Part shown: positions 18,211 through 25,642 of the stretch, piece by piece
Numbering within the stretch: position 1 is the stretch's first letter
Layout of the letters: each line of letters starts with the position of its first letter
NCBI RefSeq assembly: GCF_002341865.1
Contig: NZ_DDOV01000112.1
Span: forward strand, 47,571-102,473
DNA from: Clostridium sp. UBA2485
GTDB lineage: Bacteria; Bacillota; Clostridia; Clostridiales; Clostridiaceae
Direction: 5' to 3'
Length of the DNA: 54,903 bases
Notes under the pieces: generated by a model
Told to the model about the DNA's origin: nothing
What the model saw: only the letters and a program-made list of their open reading frames with translations
Database searches by the model: none
Translations under genes and position numbers: made by a program

Positions 18211-18418
18211 AATTATTCCTCCTCTAAGAAATATTATACATGTAATAGAGTATAAAATTTGTAAAATTTTACCTGTATTTTTAGAATTATTCATTTTTTT
18301 TTACGTCAAATTATGATTATTTTCCCAAATAATTTTGATATACATAGATTTAAATAAATATTTTGATATTTTAACTAAAGTTATTTAATTACTAATTGTG
18401 AAAACTTGTTCTTTATAC
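18211..18418. promoter_or_regulatory. Probable spoIIGA promoter region
   Basis: AT-rich DNA between repeat 18419-18580 and the spoIIGA start. The spoIIGA promoter of Bacillus is Spo0A-activated. A TTTGACG sequence near 18303-18309 on the minus strand resembles half of a 0A box, but I could not identify a convincing full site. Confidence 0.25.
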
Positions 18419-18580
18419 AATTGAGAATTGAAGATGTATAATCTATAGAAATTTCTCCTTATATTAAAGAAGTTTTAAATTAATTTATTTTTAAGTTACA
18501 TCATAGTTTCCTATAAAAAAACTAGCAATGTAATTGCTAGTTAAAAATCAGTTAAAAAAATTAATTTAATTAAACTTAGA
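18419..18580. repeat. Dispersed repeat copy lacking the right terminal arm
   Basis: Begins AATTGAGAATTGAAGATG, like the left terminal arm of the 11152 copy, and contains the same palindrome ACTAGCAAT-N3-ATTGCTAGT (18521-18541) with one changed loop base. It continues into GTTAAAAAAATTAATTTAATT but has no TCAATTCTCAATTG arm. It lies between ftsZ and spoIIGA. Confidence 0.5.
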
Positions 18581-18609
18581 AATAATATATTATTTTGCAA
18601 AAAAGAAAA

Positions 18610-18631
18610 GCAAATGTAATTTTACATTTGC
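18610..18631 (-). terminator. Terminator of ftsA-ftsZ
   Basis: A perfect hairpin GCAAATGTAA-TT-TTACATTTGC 8 nt beyond the ftsZ stop, followed on the minus strand by TTTTCTTTTTTGC. Confidence 0.8.
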
Positions 18632-18638
18632 CTTAAAA

Positions 18639-19745
18639 TTATCTATTTGTATTTCTTCTTAACCACGTTGGTACTGAATAATTTTCTTCTTCATATTTCT
18701 CTTCTGTTGCTGCTACTTCCTCTTTAGGGACATTTCTTGAAGAAACTATTGTATCAGCTTTCGAATTATTAATTATATTTTGAGGAGCTTTGTCACATTC
18801 AAATCCAGTTGCTATAACAGTTATTCTTATTTCTTCTTTTAAATTCTCATCAATAACCGCACCAAATATAATGTTTGCATCTGGGTCTGCAGCTTCTTGA
18901 ACTATTTGTGCAGCTTCACTAATTTCTAATAATGATAAATCAGATCCTCCAGTAACATTTAATAGCACTCCTGTTGCACCAACGATTGAAGTTTCAAGAA
19001 GAGGGCTTGATATTGCTTCTTTTGCCGCTTCTTGCGCTCTATTATCACCTCTACCTGCACCTACCCCCATATGAGCCAGTCCTTTATCCAACATTATTGT
19101 ACTAATATCAGCAAAGTCCAAGTTTATAAGTCCTGGTATAGTAATAAGGTCTGATATACCTTGAACACCTTGTCTTAATACCTCATCCGCTTTTTTAAAT
19201 GATTCAACTAATGTAGTTTTTTTATCTACCATGCTCAACAATCTTTCATTTGGTATTGTCACTAAAGTATCTACCGATTCCTTTAATGATTTAATTCCAG
19301 TTTCAGCATGAATCATTCTTTTTCTGCCTTCAAATATAAATGGTTTAGTAATAACTCCTATTGTCAATATTCCCATTGACTTAGCAATTTCTGCTACTAC
19401 TGGTGCTGCACCAGTACCTGTACCACCACCCATACCAGCAGTAATAAATACCATATCTGCACCTTTTAGTGCTTGTACAATTTCTTCTTTGCTTTCTTCT
19501 GCTGCTTTTCTTCCAATTTCAGGATTAGCACCTGCACCTAATCCTCTAGTAAGCTTCTCACCTAATTGAATTTTTTGCGATGCTTTTGATAAAGCTAAAG
19601 CTTGCTTGTCTGTATTTATTCCTATAAACTCTACGTTTTTAAGTCCTTCTTCAATCATTCTATTTACAGCGTTGTTTCCTCCGCCTCCACATCCAATTAC
19701 CTTTATCTGGCATAAATCTCTGTCTTGAACATCAAAATCTAGCAC
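18639..19745 (-). CDS. ftsZ: Cell division protein FtsZ
   Basis: A tubulin-like GTPase that forms the division ring, both for vegetative and for polar sporulation septa. The 368 aa include the tubulin signature GGGTGTG (106-112), GGGGNNAVNRM near the N terminus and NLDFADI in the T7 region. A variable linker precedes the conserved C-terminal peptide VPTWLRRN, which docks FtsA and other partners. It lies 15 nt after ftsA and is co-transcribed with it. Confidence 0.98.
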   Translation of the reverse strand: MLDFDVQDRDLCQIKVIGCGGGGNNAVNRMIEEGLKNVEFIGINTDKQALALSKASQKIQLGEKLTRGLGAGANPEIGRKAAEESKEEIVQALKGADMVFITAGMGGGTGTGAAPVVAEIAKSMGILTIGVITKPFIFEGRKRMIHAETGIKSLKESVDTLVTIPNERLLSMVDKKTTLVESFKKADEVLRQGVQGISDLITIPGLINLDFADISTIMLDKGLAHMGVGAGRGDNRAQEAAKEAISSPLLETSIVGATGVLLNVTGGSDLSLLEISEAAQIVQEAADPDANIIFGAVIDENLKEEIRITVIATGFECDKAPQNIINNSKADTIVSSRNVPKEEVAATEEKYEEENYSVPTWLRRNTNR

Positions 19746-19760
19746 AATACTACCTCCTCA

Positions 19761-21011
19761 TTAGAAAAAATCTGATAAAAACGATTTTATTTTGGATGAA
19801 AATGTCTCTTTTACACTTTTACTTGACTTTTTATTATTTAAGTTTTTTGGTTCTACATTCTCTTCTACATTCTCTATAACTTTCATATTCAATGATAATT
19901 CTTTTATAATACCTGTAGCTGTTGTATATATTGGGTTAGCAGCTCCTACATAAGATGGAGTACCTATTCTACATGACTTGTCCAATATACTTGAAACTAA
20001 ATCAGTAACACTCCTATATAGTGAAATACCACCACCACATATTACAATAGAGCTTATTTCATTATAATATCCAGCTTTAATTAAATCTCGTTTAACTAAA
20101 ACTATTATTTCTCTAACTCTTTCTGCAACTATTTCAACTAATGTATTATAATCTACTTCTAATAACTCTCCATTCTCTGATGAATAAATCTTTAATTTAT
20201 AATCTAGTGATATATCATCTTTAAATAGCCTTCCGCTTTTAATTTTTAAGTTCTCTGCATCCTCACGAGAAATTTTAAGACAAATAGATATGTCACTGGT
20301 TATAGTTTCACCGCCTAGAGGTATACTAGATGTATAGCTTAGTTTATTATTTTTAAATATGGAAATATCTGAAGTCTCCGCACCTATATCTATAAGTGCT
20401 ACTCCTTCTTTAAGTTCTTCAGATTTTAACATATCCTTTGATACTCCTAAAGAATCTACAACTACACTCTTAACTTTTACTTTTGCTTCATTCATAGCTT
20501 TTCTGTAGTTATCAACTATTTCTTTTGATGCAATTAACACCTGAGCTCTAACTCCTAAAGTACGACCTAATAACCCTATTGGATTATTTATGTTACCCAC
20601 CTCGTTGATTGAATATTCCTCAGGGTTTATTGCTACTACTTCCATGCCTCTAGAAGCCTCAACTTCAAGTCTCATCACATTAATAACACTATCAATGTCT
20701 TCTCTCTTTATTTCTCTATCCTGGGAAGATAAAGTTAATACTTCTCTTTCCTCAACTATTTCACATAATGATACAGGTATAGAAATATATGCATCTTCTA
20801 TAGTAGTACCAACAATATTTTCTAGTTGTTTTACTGTTTCAGAAATAGCTTTAGTTGTACTTTCTACATCTTCAAGTAAACCTTTTTTTATGCCATTACA
20901 TTTAGATGTAGTAATTCCTAAAACTTGAAGCTTTCCGATACCATCTAAATCTCCAACTACACCACATACTTTGGATGCTCCAATGTCTATTCCAACTATG
21001 TAATTGCTCAC
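19761..21011 (-). CDS. ftsA: Cell division protein FtsA
   Basis: An actin-like ATPase that tethers FtsZ to the membrane, 416 aa. Phosphate 1 motif GIDIGASKVCGVVGD is at the N terminus, the phosphate 2 region is ALIDIGAETSDISIF and the adenosine motif is VICGGGISLY. The C terminus ends in an amphipathic helix (FSSKIKSFLSDFF), the expected membrane-targeting sequence, after a Lys/Ser-rich linker. The alternative SpoIIID-linked paralogues of this fold are ruled out by the adjacent ftsZ. Confidence 0.95.
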   Translation of the reverse strand: MSNYIVGIDIGASKVCGVVGDLDGIGKLQVLGITTSKCNGIKKGLLEDVESTTKAISETVKQLENIVGTTIEDAYISIPVSLCEIVEEREVLTLSSQDREIKREDIDSVINVMRLEVEASRGMEVVAINPEEYSINEVGNINNPIGLLGRTLGVRAQVLIASKEIVDNYRKAMNEAKVKVKSVVVDSLGVSKDMLKSEELKEGVALIDIGAETSDISIFKNNKLSYTSSIPLGGETITSDISICLKISREDAENLKIKSGRLFKDDISLDYKLKIYSSENGELLEVDYNTLVEIVAERVREIIVLVKRDLIKAGYYNEISSIVICGGGISLYRSVTDLVSSILDKSCRIGTPSYVGAANPIYTTATGIIKELSLNMKVIENVEENVEPKNLNNKKSSKSVKETFSSKIKSFLSDFF

Positions 21012-21580
21012 TTAAATTATCCCCCCTTAAGAGAAGCTTCAAAAGTATATATTCAACAAAAAACTTATTTTTCCTCTAAAATAGCTTATTTTTTAGAGAA
21101 TATTATGTTAAAATATAAACTCCTATTTTCAGTATAATTGCTTTGTAAATAAAATGCAATATTTCACTAAAAACCATCTATTTTTATTTACGTTTATATA
21201 AAAAATAGATGGGATACTGCTCTCATCTATACCAAATATAAAGATTACTTATTTTAATACAATTCTTTTTTAAATCACATTTTATTAAATAAGATTATCT
21301 TTAAGTTCTAATTTGATTTCTTTCCTAGGCAATAAATTTGTGTATTGTAATTTACTGGTAGTATAAAGCTAACAGTATACACTTTAATAATAACAGATTT
21401 CATATTTACATATCAATACTATAATATATTTTCTTAATATATTATAGTATTTTTAAAAACTTTGCAAATTGTTAAAAAATAATCAATATGTTTATTATAT
21501 ATTGATAGACTACCTTAAAGCTTAATATATAACAAATATAATCATTTTCTTTACTATAATTATTTTTTTAATAATTATAT
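21012..21580. other. Intergenic region and 5' leader upstream of ftsA
   Basis: About 570 bp without a gene between aroE (ending 21637) and ftsA. It holds two stem-loops upstream of ftsA. One is at 21071-21100 (TTCTCTAAAAAATAA / TTATTTTAGAGGAA type). The other is at 21174-21212 (CCATCTATTTTT / AAAAATAGATGG). The remainder is AT-rich and should contain the ftsAZ promoter. No known riboswitch class was recognised. Confidence 0.4.
21174..21212 (-). promoter_or_regulatory. Stem-loop in the ftsA leader
   Basis: A perfect 12-bp stem CCATCTATTTTT / AAAAATAGATGG with a 15-nt loop, 163 nt upstream of ftsA. It could be a leader structure or an upstream terminator; a T run follows only weakly. Confidence 0.35.
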
Positions 21581-21618
21581 AAAAAATAACTAATCAAATA
21601 TATGATTAGTTATTTTTT
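21581..21618 (-). terminator. Terminator of aroE
   Basis: A perfect 16-bp stem AAAAAATAACTAATCA / TGATTAGTTATTTTTT with a 6-nt loop, 19 nt beyond the aroE stop. The T tract is built into the 3' arm on either strand. Confidence 0.8.
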
Positions 21619-21636
21619 GAATATTCTTAAGTAATT

Positions 21637-22398
21637 TTATAATATTTGTTTCCATATTTCTATAGCTTTATAAGCCTGACTATAAAGCATATCCATTCCA
21701 TTTATAGTTCTTGCACCATATTTTTCTCCTAATTCCATAAACTTAGTAACCTTAGGATTATAATTCAAGTCATAAAAAACTATATTCTTATTACAATTCT
21801 TTATTTTTATAGGGCAACTTTCCATATAGTTTGCGCCACCTAATGGTGTACAGTTAATTACTATGTCATAATCTCTTAAATCCAATTCATCTTCAAAGCT
21901 AAAAAATTTACTTATATAAATACTATGATCTTTTATGGATTCTTTTTTTCTAAGTACCATATGTATTTCATCTACACCTAAGTCCTTTACTCCATAAAGT
22001 ACAGCTTTAGCAGCTCCTCCGCTACCAATAATTAAAGTTTTTTTTCCTTGAAGATTAATATTATTTATTTTTAAACTTTCAATAAAGCCAAAATAATCAG
22101 TATTATAACCTATAAGTCTATTATTATTAATTACAACTGTATTAACTGCTTTAATCTTGTTCGCAGGATAAGCTAGCTCTTGCAAGAAGTCTATAATATA
22201 TTCTTTATATGGAATGGTAACATTAACTCCTACTATATTATTACTTGGTAAAGATTCTAAAAATTTTTTTACTTCACTTTGCCGTATATCAAATATTCTA
22301 TATTCTAACGATATATTGTTCTTCTTATAATATTCATTATGAATAGGAGGTGACAAAGTATACTGTATGTTTCTTCCCAATAGTCCACTATAATTCAT
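21637..22398 (-). CDS. aroE: Shikimate dehydrogenase
   Basis: Reduces 3-dehydroshikimate to shikimate with NADPH in the chorismate pathway. The 253 aa show the substrate-binding N-terminal domain (LGRNIQYTLSPPIHNEYY; VNVTIPYKE with catalytic K), N-x-D pairs (KAVNTVV; GYNTDYFGF), the Rossmann loop IIGSGGAAKAVLY, and the C-terminal NGMDMLYSQAYKAIEIW. It lies 315 nt downstream of the sigK fragment with its own ribosome binding site (GGAGGTGATATA). It is slightly shorter than E. coli AroE but has every motif. Confidence 0.95.
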   Translation of the reverse strand: MNYSGLLGRNIQYTLSPPIHNEYYKKNNISLEYRIFDIRQSEVKKFLESLPSNNIVGVNVTIPYKEYIIDFLQELAYPANKIKAVNTVVINNNRLIGYNTDYFGFIESLKINNINLQGKKTLIIGSGGAAKAVLYGVKDLGVDEIHMVLRKKESIKDHSIYISKFFSFEDELDLRDYDIVINCTPLGGANYMESCPIKIKNCNKNIVFYDLNYNPKVTKFMELGEKYGARTINGMDMLYSQAYKAIEIWKQIL

Positions 22399-22713
22399 TA
22401 TATCACCTCCTTCAAGCTTTATACTATTTTAAATTCAATATTAAATGTAAAAACACTAATATAAAATTAATTAAGTAAGGATGAGAATTTGACTGTGTAT
22501 TGCATGCAATTAAAAATTTAAAGCCTAGTTTCTTTTGAAGAAAATAATTTACAATAATTATTTTGCTCTCATTAATCACTAACTTTATAATTCAAATACA
22601 GTTCATAATTCACATCTTTAATTCAATTTTATACTCTTTAATATTATTTTGTAAATATCACTACACTTAAAACCTCATACTAAATTATATTAAATACCTC
22701 CAGGCTTTAAAAA
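22399..22713. other. Intergenic region between the sigK 3' part and aroE
   Basis: AT-rich, 315 bp, with no convincing gene. Fragments such as ATGAGAATTTGAC and CATCTTTAATTCAATTTT faintly resemble arms of the dispersed repeat, but not enough to call a copy. It probably contains the aroE promoter. Confidence 0.35.
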
Positions 22714-23016
22714 TCAATAAGTATTACTATCCGGGCTATTTAATTCTTTACATAGTTTTTTTAATGCTCTCTTCTCTATCCTCGATACATAGGACCTTGA
22801 TATCCCTAGTATTTTCGCAATTTCTCGTTGAGTTTTACCCTTTCCATCAATAAGTCCATATCTCATTTCTATAATAAGCTTTTCTCTTTCCTGCAAAACA
22901 GTATTGATTTTGCTATAAAGCTTTTTCACCTGAATTTTATTTTCTACTATTTCTATAATAGAATCTTTATCACTACTTAATATATCCATTAATGAAATCT
23001 CATTACCTTTTACATG
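22714..23016 (-). pseudogene. sigK: SigK C-terminal part, interrupted by the prophage
   Basis: Encodes only regions 3/4 of the late mother-cell sigma factor SigK: NEISLMDILSS, then a conserved linker, LQEREKLIIEMRYGL and the recognition helix GISRSYVSRIEKRALKKL. In intact SigK the segment reads ...DKEGNEISL. Here the frame is HVKGNEISL preceded by a stop at 23017-23019, so homology ends in the GGTAATGAG codons. Region 2 is missing. The ATG at 22989 lacks a ribosome binding site, so this part is probably not translated by itself. The gene should be restored when the element to its right is excised, provided the 5' part exists beyond 54903. Confidence 0.92.
23000..23009. other. Putative attachment site (sigK/prophage junction)
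   Basis: The sequence AAGGTAATGA (minus strand) marks the point where SigK similarity stops and prophage sequence begins. It contains AATGA, which I recall as the 5-bp crossover core of the B. subtilis skin element at the same GNE codons of sigK. The partner site with the sigK 5' part must lie right of the window. Confidence 0.7.
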
Positions 23017-23058
23017 TTATATATCAAGTTAATTGAGTTCCTACATATTATATATAAT

Positions 23059-23202
23059 CTACATTAAACTTTCTTGGATACTGCTTAACGATAAAAAAAA
23101 TTCATTATTGAGCGTTTCTTCTTTTTCTGTTCTTCTCTCAGCTAAGAAATCGACTTCTTTTAAAAGTTCTTCTTGTCTTTTTAAAATCTCAATATTATTC
23201 AT
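23059..23202 (-). CDS. 47-aa junction-proximal protein under a LexA-box promoter
   Basis: A short gene with an excellent ribosome binding site (GGAGGGTAAAA before ATG). The product begins MNNIEILKRQEELLKEVDF, is Glu/Lys/Leu-rich and probably a single coiled coil, with no cysteine or membrane segment. I do not recognise it; it lacks the SQxLD motif of Spo0E phosphatases. It is the last prophage gene before the sigK junction, 42 nt away, and reads toward sigK. Its promoter overlaps a LexA-type operator. A recombination directionality factor or other SOS-induced phage function is possible, but unproven. Confidence 0.65.
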   Translation of the reverse strand: MNNIEILKRQEELLKEVDFLAERRTEKEETLNNEFFLSLSSIQESLM

Positions 23203-23290
23203 TTTTACCCTCCATAATTTAACCCTATAAATTATACTTTCTTTATTTCATTTGCGTTATCGTTATGTAAAATATTTTTTCATTAACATA

Positions 23291-23330
23291 ATTATAACAT
23301 TTTTTTAAGCTTAGTAAAGAACGTTTGTTC
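23291..23330 (-). promoter_or_regulatory. Promoter with LexA (SOS) box upstream of the 47-aa gene
   Basis: On the minus strand GAAC-AAAC-GTTC (23330-23319) fits the Gram-positive LexA box GAAC-N4-GTTC. It abuts a -35 TTTACT (23318-23313), then 16 nt, then a perfect -10 TATAAT (23296-23291). The start of transcription would be near 23284, about 80 nt upstream of the 47-codon gene. The operator position would let LexA block polymerase. Confidence 0.7.
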
Positions 23331-23359
23331 GCATATTTTATCTATTTTATATTTCCCTT

Positions 23360-23375
23360 AATTTGTATACAAATT
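23360..23375. promoter_or_regulatory. 16-bp palindrome, candidate repressor operator
   Basis: AATTTGTATACAAATT is a perfect palindrome in the 376-bp divergent region between the 47-aa gene and the XRE gene. It is the obvious candidate operator for the XRE regulator, though no experiment or family consensus is available. Apart from this and the SOS promoter I see nothing else definite in 23203-23578. Confidence 0.45.
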
Positions 23376-23578
23376 TTCTAAATTAAATAAGAAGTTAACC
23401 CTCGCTTTGATTATACAACTAAAACGCATATCTCAACTCACGCTACTAGCATTATATGCAATAAACATTTTCCAACATTTTCTTATATACTCCTACAAAA
23501 CGCTGTGCTATTATAGAAAATAAATGTATTATTATGTCGTATTATGTAATGTTGCACTATTCTATAGGAGTGTTATTC

Positions 23579-23821
23579 TTGTCAATAAAATATTGGAGAA
23601 AGAAAAGAAACTTAACTCAGCTTCAACTAGCTGCTTTATTAGGTACGAGTCCAGGTTATGTTTATGAACTTGAAGCTGGCAAAAGAAGACCTTCTTTAAA
23701 AATGATTTGCAAAATAGTTGAAGTATTAGATATATGTATGGGGGATATAATGTGTTATTACTGCCCTAAATTTAATAAAGATTGTACAGATAAAAGAAAC
23801 TGTATATATTATCAAAAATAA
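23579..23821 (+). CDS. XRE-family regulator with cysteine-rich tail
   Basis: An 80-aa protein. I use the TTG at 23579 because AGGAG lies 8 nt upstream; the frame is open from 23534. Residues about 2-58 are a Cro/CI-type helix-turn-helix (RKKRNLTQLQLAALLGTSPGYVYELEAGKRRPSLKMICKI split over two helices plus support). The last 25 residues carry five cysteines (CYYCPKF, DCTDKRNCIYY), suggesting metal or redox sensing. It is one of two prophage genes on the plus strand, so it likely represses phage genes or controls the divergent junction-proximal gene. Confidence 0.8.
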   Translation: MSIKYWRKKRNLTQLQLAALLGTSPGYVYELEAGKRRPSLKMICKIVEVLDICMGDIMCYYCPKFNKDCTDKRNCIYYQK

Positions 23822-23849
23822 CCTCTGAAGTAATTTCAGGGGTTATTTT
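23815..23849. terminator. Bidirectional terminator after the XRE gene
   Basis: Stem AAAATAACCTCTGAA / TTCAGGGGTTATTTT (one G-U pair) with loop GTAA, between the convergent XRE gene and the 312-aa gene. T tracts exist on both strands. Confidence 0.75.
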
Positions 23850-23871
23850 ATATCAATTATAAAAATATGTA

Positions 23872-24810
23872 TTAGCAATATGGATTCAATTTTATTAAGT
23901 CATCTAGTAGCGCTTCATTAATGTGCATTGTTAGCTTTATCCCATCACTAATCATTTTCATTAATCTATTCTGAATATCTGTAAATACCTTATGTATTTT
24001 AAATCTAAATGCGCTACTCACCTCATTAATTTCTATTATATCATTATTGAATATTATATTTTTTGCATAAATAACTCCTAAATCAGCTGAATAGCACCTA
24101 TCAATATCTTGATATGAATTATAGTAACCTTCTAATGAACTCACTGTTATTTGTAATGCGCCTTCCAATTTTAAATTTGCTTTTAACAAATTAAAACAAT
24201 CCCTTATAATTTCTTTTCTTATTTTTTCTTTTTCATCATGTATCTTTATTCTTTCTTGCTCTTTTTGTTTCTTTATTCTTTCTACTTCAGAAATATCATA
24301 TTCATCTAAAATTTTAATATACTCTTTTATAGTAGTTCTTGAAATGCCATATAGTAACCCTTGGTCAGAAAAGTCTGTATTATAATCTTTATACGGTTTA
24401 AGCTCTTTAATTAGAATATTTTTCTCATGTTCTAATCTTCTTAATTCTTCGATATCTTCCTCAGCCACAACTTCATCTATTAAAGTATTAATATCTTTGA
24501 AAACAAAATATAAAGACTTCAATATTTGTTCTTTACCATTAACATCTATTCTCTCATATACATTCTGCTGACGTATCTTAAATATTACTTCTCCAATATT
24601 CATACCGATTTTTTGCTTATTTTTCCTCTTAAATATTAAACCTGAACTTATAAATACATTAAAAGCTTTATTAACTAATTTCATTGGTATATATTTATTA
24701 AATTTTAACTGCAACATTAGTCTAGCTTGCTCTTTACTACCAATAAAGCATTTATTATCATTAATAAAAAACAAATTATAAAACTCTTGTACAAATTCTT
24801 TATTTGTCAT
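23872..24810 (-). CDS. 312-aa protein of unknown function (coiled-coil)
   Basis: I do not recognise this family. The first about 75 residues are helical and may form a winged helix (KYIPMKLVNKAFNVFISSGLIFKRKN). A long charged coiled coil follows (about 105-205, KKQKEQERIKIHDEKEKIRKE in pieces), interrupted by YGISRTTIKEYIKILDEYDI, which resembles a helix-turn-helix. A mixed C-terminal part has no cysteine cluster or membrane segment. It is separated from the replication-relaxation gene by a terminator and the 12-bp iterons. A DNA-binding role in the plasmid-like module is a guess. Confidence 0.6.
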   Translation of the reverse strand: MTNKEFVQEFYNLFFINDNKCFIGSKEQARLMLQLKFNKYIPMKLVNKAFNVFISSGLIFKRKNKQKIGMNIGEVIFKIRQQNVYERIDVNGKEQILKSLYFVFKDINTLIDEVVAEEDIEELRRLEHEKNILIKELKPYKDYNTDFSDQGLLYGISRTTIKEYIKILDEYDISEVERIKKQKEQERIKIHDEKEKIRKEIIRDCFNLLKANLKLEGALQITVSSLEGYYNSYQDIDRCYSADLGVIYAKNIIFNNDIIEINEVSSAFRFKIHKVFTDIQNRLMKMISDGIKLTMHINEALLDDLIKLNPYC

Positions 24811-24899
24811 CTTCTAATCCCCTAACCCAATTTATTATCATTTATAAAATTATATTATATTAGATTTAATATATTGTACAGTTTTTAACATAATTAGGG

Positions 24900-24950
24900 C
24901 AAATAAAAAAGGTTACTAGGATCAACCTCCTAATATTCCTTTTTTATTTG
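24900..24950. terminator. Bidirectional terminator left of the iterons
   Basis: A long stem CAAATAAAAAAGG ... CCTTTTTTATTTG with inner paired CTAGGA / TCCTAA-type sequence. T runs are present in both orientations. Confidence 0.7.
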
Positions 24951-24957
24951 TCTTTTA

Positions 24958-25006
24958 ATTAGTCCTATAATTAGTCTTATAACCAGTCTTTTAGCATAAG
25001 ACTAAT
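24958..25006. repeat. 12-bp iterons with an inverted copy (candidate origin or operator)
   Basis: Three tandem 12-bp units: ATTAGTCCTATA (24958), ATTAGTCTTATA (24970) and ACCAGTCTTTTA (24982). An exact inverted 11-bp copy, ATAAGACTAAT, follows at 24996-25006. They lie 64 bp beyond the stop of the replication-relaxation gene. Such arrays are typical binding sites of plasmid Rep or relaxase-accessory proteins. Unit 2 and the inverted copy can also fold into a 10-bp stem. Confidence 0.65.
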
Positions 25007-25069
25007 AGAATAGTGCTAAACACTTGCAATAGGCTATGTGAGTCTTTGTTGCTTGTCGGCGATAATATA

Positions 25070-25642
25070 TTATATTATTTGTTTTATCCCCTCTAGGGTG
25101 TAGCTCGTTCTCACCAGCTTGTACCCGATTTCTATTTTTTCATTTTTGCCTTTTCTTATCCTCTCTTTTTCTGCCACTAAAACTATAGGGAATGTTCCAT
25201 ACTTGCGCTGTATCTCTCCTTGTTTAAAAGCTGCTTGATACTTGTCATCTTTAGTTCTATTGTTAATATCTATTTCTAACAATATCATTTTAGCTATGCC
25301 TTTATATTTGACAATCATTAATGCATCACTTCTTTTATCACACACTTTAAACCCACGCTGAAAATAAACTATTTCGACACCCATAGAATAAAGCTCTGCA
25401 TACACATTCATAATCATAACTGTATGTGAGGAAGGTTTCCTTACGATATAATAAACATCCTTTTGAGTTAAATAATCCTTACCTACTTTTATTAAGCCTT
25501 CACTTTGCAATTTCTTTAGCCTACGCCTTGCGGTGTCATATCCATATTTAGTATTAAAGAAAAGCTTTTTAGTCTGTTCTATAGTAATCCCTTCAAATTC
25601 ATCAATGAATTCAAGAATATCACTATCATACTTTGATTTCAT
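25070..25642 (-). CDS. Replication-relaxation family protein
   Basis: A 190-aa protein resembling the Replic_Relax family, which in plasmids is linked to replication and DNA relaxation. The N-terminal winged helix (EFIDEFEGITIEQTKKLFF; GYDTARRRLKKLQSEGLIKV) is followed by a nuclease-like fold (MGVEIVYFQRGFKVCDKRSDALMIV; ILLEIDINNRTKDDKYQAAFKQ). These D/E/K residues resemble a PD-(D/E)XK core; that is my inference. It overlaps the FtsK-like gene by 17 nt, so the two are coupled. It is not typical of siphophage genomes. Confidence 0.65.
   Translation of the reverse strand: MKSKYDSDILEFIDEFEGITIEQTKKLFFNTKYGYDTARRRLKKLQSEGLIKVGKDYLTQKDVYYIVRKPSSHTVMIMNVYAELYSMGVEIVYFQRGFKVCDKRSDALMIVKYKGIAKMILLEIDINNRTKDDKYQAAFKQGEIQRKYGTFPIVLVAEKERIRKGKNEKIEIGYKLVRTSYTLEGIKQII

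Noticed and set aside
22714..22989. A complete short sigma factor of 91 aa
   Set aside because: It lacks region 2, has no ribosome binding site at the ATG, and similarity to SigK continues upstream of the ATG up to the phage junction.
23059..23202. Spo0E-type aspartyl phosphatase for the 47-aa protein
   Set aside because: Size and helicity fit, but the SQxLD signature is absent.
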